A stretch of 7,791 nucleotides of DNA. Source: CAZKTO01 sp964555685. Its GTDB lineage: Bacteria > Chloroflexota > Dehalococcoidia > SHYB01. The stretch lies in assembly GCA_964555685.1 (NCBI GenBank), contig CAZKTO010000090.1, positions 1-7,791 on the forward strand, written 5' to 3'. The notes under the pieces were generated by a model. It searched no databases. It was not told the DNA's origin and saw nothing but the letters and a program-made list of their open reading frames with translations. This document shows positions 6,032-7,791 of the stretch, in pieces. The first letter of the stretch is position 1. Every line of letters starts with the position of its first letter. The position numbers and the translations under genes were made by a program.

Positions 6032-6074
6032 CTCGTCCGCCAGGACCTCGACGGTCCGACGGTGCGGCACCCCT

Positions 6075-6132
6075 CCTTCCCGGCGCGGGAAGGGGCGCAC
6101 CGCTCCTCCCCCTTCCCTCGCAGGGAAGGGGG
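6075..6132. repeat. two strong hairpins upstream of mug
   Basis: CCTTCCCG (6075-6082) pairs with 6086-6093 across a 3-base loop. A perfect 11-bp stem, 6108-6118 with 6122-6132, also has a 3-base loop. Both are C/T-rich on one side and G/A-rich on the other, like the hairpins at 1290-1312 and 4076-4130. They occupy the space between the 192-bp repeat and the mug gene. Function is unknown; they may be parts of dispersed repeats or insulate the divergent transcripts. Confidence 0.5.
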
Positions 6133-6165
6133 CCAGGGGGTTAGGGCCGGTCTGCAACCCGCCCC

Positions 6166-6195
6166 TTGACGCGCCGCAGCCCAAGGGCCTAGCCT
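6166..6195 (+). promoter_or_regulatory. weak candidate promoter for mug-thpR
   Basis: TTGACG (6166-6171) matches five of six -35 bases and lies 18 bases from TAGCCT (6190-6195), which matches only three of six -10 bases. Transcription would start near 6202, about ten bases before the mug ATG. That fits the absence of a clear Shine-Dalgarno sequence there, as in a nearly leaderless message. Weak evidence. Confidence 0.25.
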
Positions 6196-6211
6196 CAACC
6201 ACCGATCGCCC

Positions 6212-6763
6212 ATGCTCACGCTGCCGGACTACCTCCAAGAGGGGCTCGACCTCGTCTTCGTCGGCATCAACCCGGGGTGGCGCTCCGCCCAGGAGGGCCA
6301 CTACTTCGCGACGCCGCGGAATCGCTTCTGGCCCGCGTTCAACGCCGCCGGGATGACGCCGGTGCCGCTGGGCCCATCCACCGATCGCCACGCCCTGCGC
6401 TACGGCATCGGGTTCACGGACGTGGTGAAGCGGGCCACGCGGCGGATGGCGGAGCTTCCGAGCGCCGAGTTCCGCGAGGGGGCCCCGGTCCTGCGGGAGA
6501 AGCTGCTGCGCTACCGGCCGCTGGTGGTCTGCTTCAACGGGCTCAGCGGCTACAGGAACTATCTGCGATACACCGGCCCGGAGGCGGTGGAGCCCCGACA
6601 CGTCGGGGGTGTCCAGACGAGGCGCATCGGCCGGTCGTGGGTCTACGTGCTGCCCTCCACCAGTCCGGCGAACGCGGGGGTGCCCCTGGAACGGATCGTG
6701 GAGGGGATGCGCGAGCTCAAGGCACTGGCGGCGCAACTCAAGGCGGGCCATGGAAAGCATTAG
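6212..6763 (+). CDS. mug: Mug/TDG family mismatch-specific uracil/thymine DNA glycosylase
   Basis: The product of 183 residues resembles Mug (168 residues in E. coli). Mug removes uracil, ethenocytosine and, in some members, thymine mispaired with guanine, starting base-excision repair. The active-site motif GINPG is at 18-22, with Asn20 as the expected catalytic residue that positions water (Asn18 in E. coli Mug, Asn140 in human TDG). YFATPRNRFWPAFNAAG at 31-47 is the conserved pocket helix, followed by GFTDVVKRATRR (67-78). PSTSPANAG at 148-156 stands where the DNA-intercalating wedge loop of the family lies; it differs from the Gly-Leu-Ser-Arg of E. coli, so mismatch preference may differ. 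No strong ribosome binding site precedes the ATG. The stop overlaps the start of thpR by 14 bases, so the two are almost certainly one transcript. A repair enzyme suited to deaminated bases would fit a GC-rich genome, but that is inference. Confidence 0.92.
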   Translation: MLTLPDYLQEGLDLVFVGINPGWRSAQEGHYFATPRNRFWPAFNAAGMTPVPLGPSTDRHALRYGIGFTDVVKRATRRMAELPSAEFREGAPVLREKLLRYRPLVVCFNGLSGYRNYLRYTGPEAVEPRHVGGVQTRRIGRSWVYVLPSTSPANAGVPLERIVEGMRELKALAAQLKAGHGKH

Positions 6764-7340
6764 GGCCTTCATCGCGGTGGAGCTGGACGACGATACGCGA
6801 CGGGCCCTGGGGGCGGTCCAGGCGCGCCTCAAGCGGGCTGCCGGCCCGGCGGTACGCTGGGTGCGCCCGGAGGGAGTCCACCTGACGCTCAAGTTCCTGG
6901 GCGATATCGACCCGGCCAAGACCGACGCCATCGCGGAGGCGATGACGAGGGCGGCGCAGGGCTCGCGGCCGTTCAGCATCGGCCTGGGCGAGATCGGCGG
7001 CTTCCCGAGCCTGGAGCGGGCGCGAGTTATCTGGATCGGCCTCACGGGCGAGGTGGAGGCGCTGGTGGCCCTGCAAGGGGCGCTGGAGCGCCTGCTCGAG
7101 CCGCTGGGCCTCCCGCCGGAGGGGCGGGCGTTCACGCCGCACCTGACGCTGGGGAGGGTGCGGCCCGGCGGGCCCGCGCCGGCCCTGGCCCCGCCCTGTC
7201 GGGGCGAAGCGCAGCGGGCGAGGCCTGCCATCGCGGCCCAGCGGGTGGAATCCATCAGCCTGATACAGAGCACGCTCCGCCCCGACGGCGCCCTCTACCA
7301 GCGGCTGCGGGCCGTGAGGCTCGGGAACGGATTGCCATAG
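6750..7340 (+). CDS. thpR: RNA 2',3'-cyclic phosphodiesterase (2'-5' RNA ligase family)
   Basis: This 196-residue cytoplasmic protein has the length and both signature motifs of the two-histidine (2H) phosphoesterases: HLTL at 44-47 and HLTL at 131-134. The two histidines and threonines form the catalytic pair. ThpR opens 2',3'-cyclic phosphates at RNA ends to 2'-phosphates; in vitro it also joins or cleaves 2'-5' linkages. The start MESIRAFIAVEL is typical of the family, with AAGG six bases upstream. The frame is open further upstream, but that part merely overlaps mug in another frame and is arginine/serine-rich, so it was left out. The C-terminal strand pattern IQSTLRPDGALYQRL also fits the family. 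It overlaps the end of mug by 14 bases, implying translational coupling. A possible terminator lies 24 bases beyond the stop. Confidence 0.93.
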   Translation: MESIRAFIAVELDDDTRRALGAVQARLKRAAGPAVRWVRPEGVHLTLKFLGDIDPAKTDAIAEAMTRAAQGSRPFSIGLGEIGGFPSLERARVIWIGLTGEVEALVALQGALERLLEPLGLPPEGRAFTPHLTLGRVRPGGPAPALAPPCRGEAQRARPAIAAQRVESISLIQSTLRPDGALYQRLRAVRLGNGLP

Positions 7341-7363
7341 CGCAGGCTGGGGTGTACACTCTC

Positions 7364-7385
7364 CACAGCCGTTGTGATTTTTTTT
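7364..7385 (+). terminator. possible weak intrinsic terminator of mug-thpR
   Basis: CACAG (7364-7368) pairs with TTGTG (7372-7376), including one G-U pair, around a 3-base loop. One A and then eight T (7378-7385) follow. It is 24 bases after the thpR stop. The stem is short and not GC-rich, so efficiency is uncertain, but the T run is striking in this GC-rich DNA. Confidence 0.45.
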
Positions 7386-7477
7386 ACAATGGCGGCGATG
7401 CCGGCCGTCTCGTGACGACGCGCTCACGGAGCCGGCACGGATCGCAACGCTCATAGAGGCGTCCGGGGGGCTCGACC

Positions 7478-7681
7478 ATGGACTTTCCAAAATGCCTGCA
7501 GTGCGGGACCGGGGACCTGGTGCCCCTTTCGGACTTCGGCAGCCAGGGCGCCCCGATCCACTACAAGGCGTGGGTCTGCACGAAGCCGGAGTGCGGCTTC
7601 AATATCAAGATCCGTAACGGCGACGTCTACCGCAACGAGCCCATCGCCGACGGCACGAGCCACCTGGCTCGCTTTCGGTAG
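7478..7681 (+). CDS. small zinc-ribbon-like protein of unknown function (67 aa)
   Basis: I do not recognise a named family. The short protein has two cysteine pairs, Cys6-x2-Cys9 (CLQC) and Cys34-x4-Cys39 (CTKPEC), 25 residues apart. This is the layout of a rubredoxin-like or zinc-ribbon fold holding one metal ion. Between them lies a predicted beta segment HYKAWVC, and after them GFNIKIRNGDVYR looks like another beta hairpin. There is no signal peptide or membrane segment. The C-terminal ADGTSHLARFR is basic and may be flexible. A GGGGGG run (7465-7470) seven bases before the ATG is a poor ribosome binding site. Coding is supported by the ordered Cys pattern and by termination close to the fold's end. 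It follows the likely terminator of mug-thpR and is probably transcribed on its own. A nucleic-acid-binding or protein-docking role is possible but not shown. Confidence 0.75.
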   Translation: MDFPKCLQCGTGDLVPLSDFGSQGAPIHYKAWVCTKPECGFNIKIRNGDVYRNEPIADGTSHLARFR

Positions 7682-7722
7682 CGGCGGCGTCCGTCCGCGC
7701 GTCGACTGGCCGCCAGGTCGCG

Positions 7723-7750
7723 GAACGACAGCCCAGAGGCAGGGTCGTTC
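7723..7750. repeat. short inverted repeat after the zinc-ribbon gene
   Basis: GAACGAC (7723-7729) and its exact complement GTCGTTC (7744-7750) form a 7-bp stem with a 14-base loop, 41 bases past the stop. No T run follows, so it is at best a weak terminator. Confidence 0.35.
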
Positions 7751-7758
7751 GGTTGTCC

Positions 7759-7791
7759 TGGGAACCCTTTCTTGACAGAAAGGTGTTCCCA
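7759..7791. repeat. terminal inverted repeat at the right window edge
   Basis: TGGGAACCCTTTCT (7759-7772) is repeated in inversion at 7777-7791 with one extra base, leaving a 4-base loop. This gives a 14-pair stem. It ends at the final base of the window, so it may continue or belong to a larger repeat outside. Confidence 0.6.

Noticed and set aside
6010..6072. Minus-strand peptide TVEVLADELRECV that looks like a gene fragment
   Set aside because: It is too short, overlaps the repeat arm, and no homologous continuation is visible on either side; it is probably chance.
5840..7273. 477-codon minus-strand open frame across the repeats, mug and thpR
   Set aside because: It crosses repeats and lies opposite two genes with catalytic motifs; its composition is of the shadow type.
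7772..7777. Perfect TTGACA as a promoter -35 box
   Set aside because: It forms the loop of an inverted repeat and the place for a -10 box is at or beyond the window end, so it cannot be supported.
1..7791. CRISPR array or tandem repeats
   Set aside because: No regularly spaced direct repeats were found; all repeats seen are inverted or single direct pairs.

Overview
The window is GC-rich bacterial DNA holding seven protein-coding genes and no RNA genes. The gene mix (a type III CoA-transferase, an acyl-CoA dehydrogenase, a luciferase-like flavin oxidoreductase, a KtrB-type potassium channel subunit, Mug, ThpR) and the many short hairpin-forming intergenic repeats resemble those of uncultivated soil or groundwater bacteria such as Chloroflexota (Dehalococcoidia/SAR202-like). 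That placement is an inference from style and gene content; no marker gene here proves it.

Layout. The left two thirds is read on the minus strand. In transcription order it holds a KtrB/TrkH-family K+ uptake protein (5707 to 4184), an LLM-class flavin-dependent oxidoreductase (3822 to 2824), a CaiB/BaiF CoA-transferase (2551 to 1379) and an acyl-CoA dehydrogenase (1268 to 105). The right third is read on the plus strand: a Mug-type mismatch DNA glycosylase (6212-6763) overlapping an RNA 2',3'-cyclic phosphodiesterase ThpR (6750-7340), then a 67-residue Cys4 zinc-ribbon-like protein of unknown function (7478-7681). The gap at 5708-6211 separates the two divergent blocks.

How the genes work together. 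CoA-transferase plus acyl-CoA dehydrogenase suggests activation of a carboxylic acid to its CoA thioester followed by alpha,beta-dehydrogenation. The LLM oxidoreductase could do an oxidative step on the same unknown substrate. This grouping is inferred from neighbourhood only. Mug and ThpR share an overlapping two-gene transcript and both act on nucleic acids. KtrB is alone; its cytoplasmic regulatory partner (KtrA/TrkA) is not in the window.

The most distinctive content is between the genes. Every gap of more than 100 bases on the minus-strand side carries inverted-repeat or hairpin DNA. One gap shows a nested pair: a 97-base element with 10-base terminal inverted repeats inserted in the right arm of an older inverted-repeat element, leaving a 7-10 base direct repeat. 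A 165-base element with perfect 15-base terminal repeats abuts the potassium transporter, and its terminal repeat supplies that gene's stop codon. A 30-base perfect palindrome covers the CoA-transferase stop codon. No transposase, CRISPR array, tRNA or rRNA was seen. I found no convincing evidence of a wholly new protein system; the repeats and the small zinc-ribbon protein deserve the follow-up.
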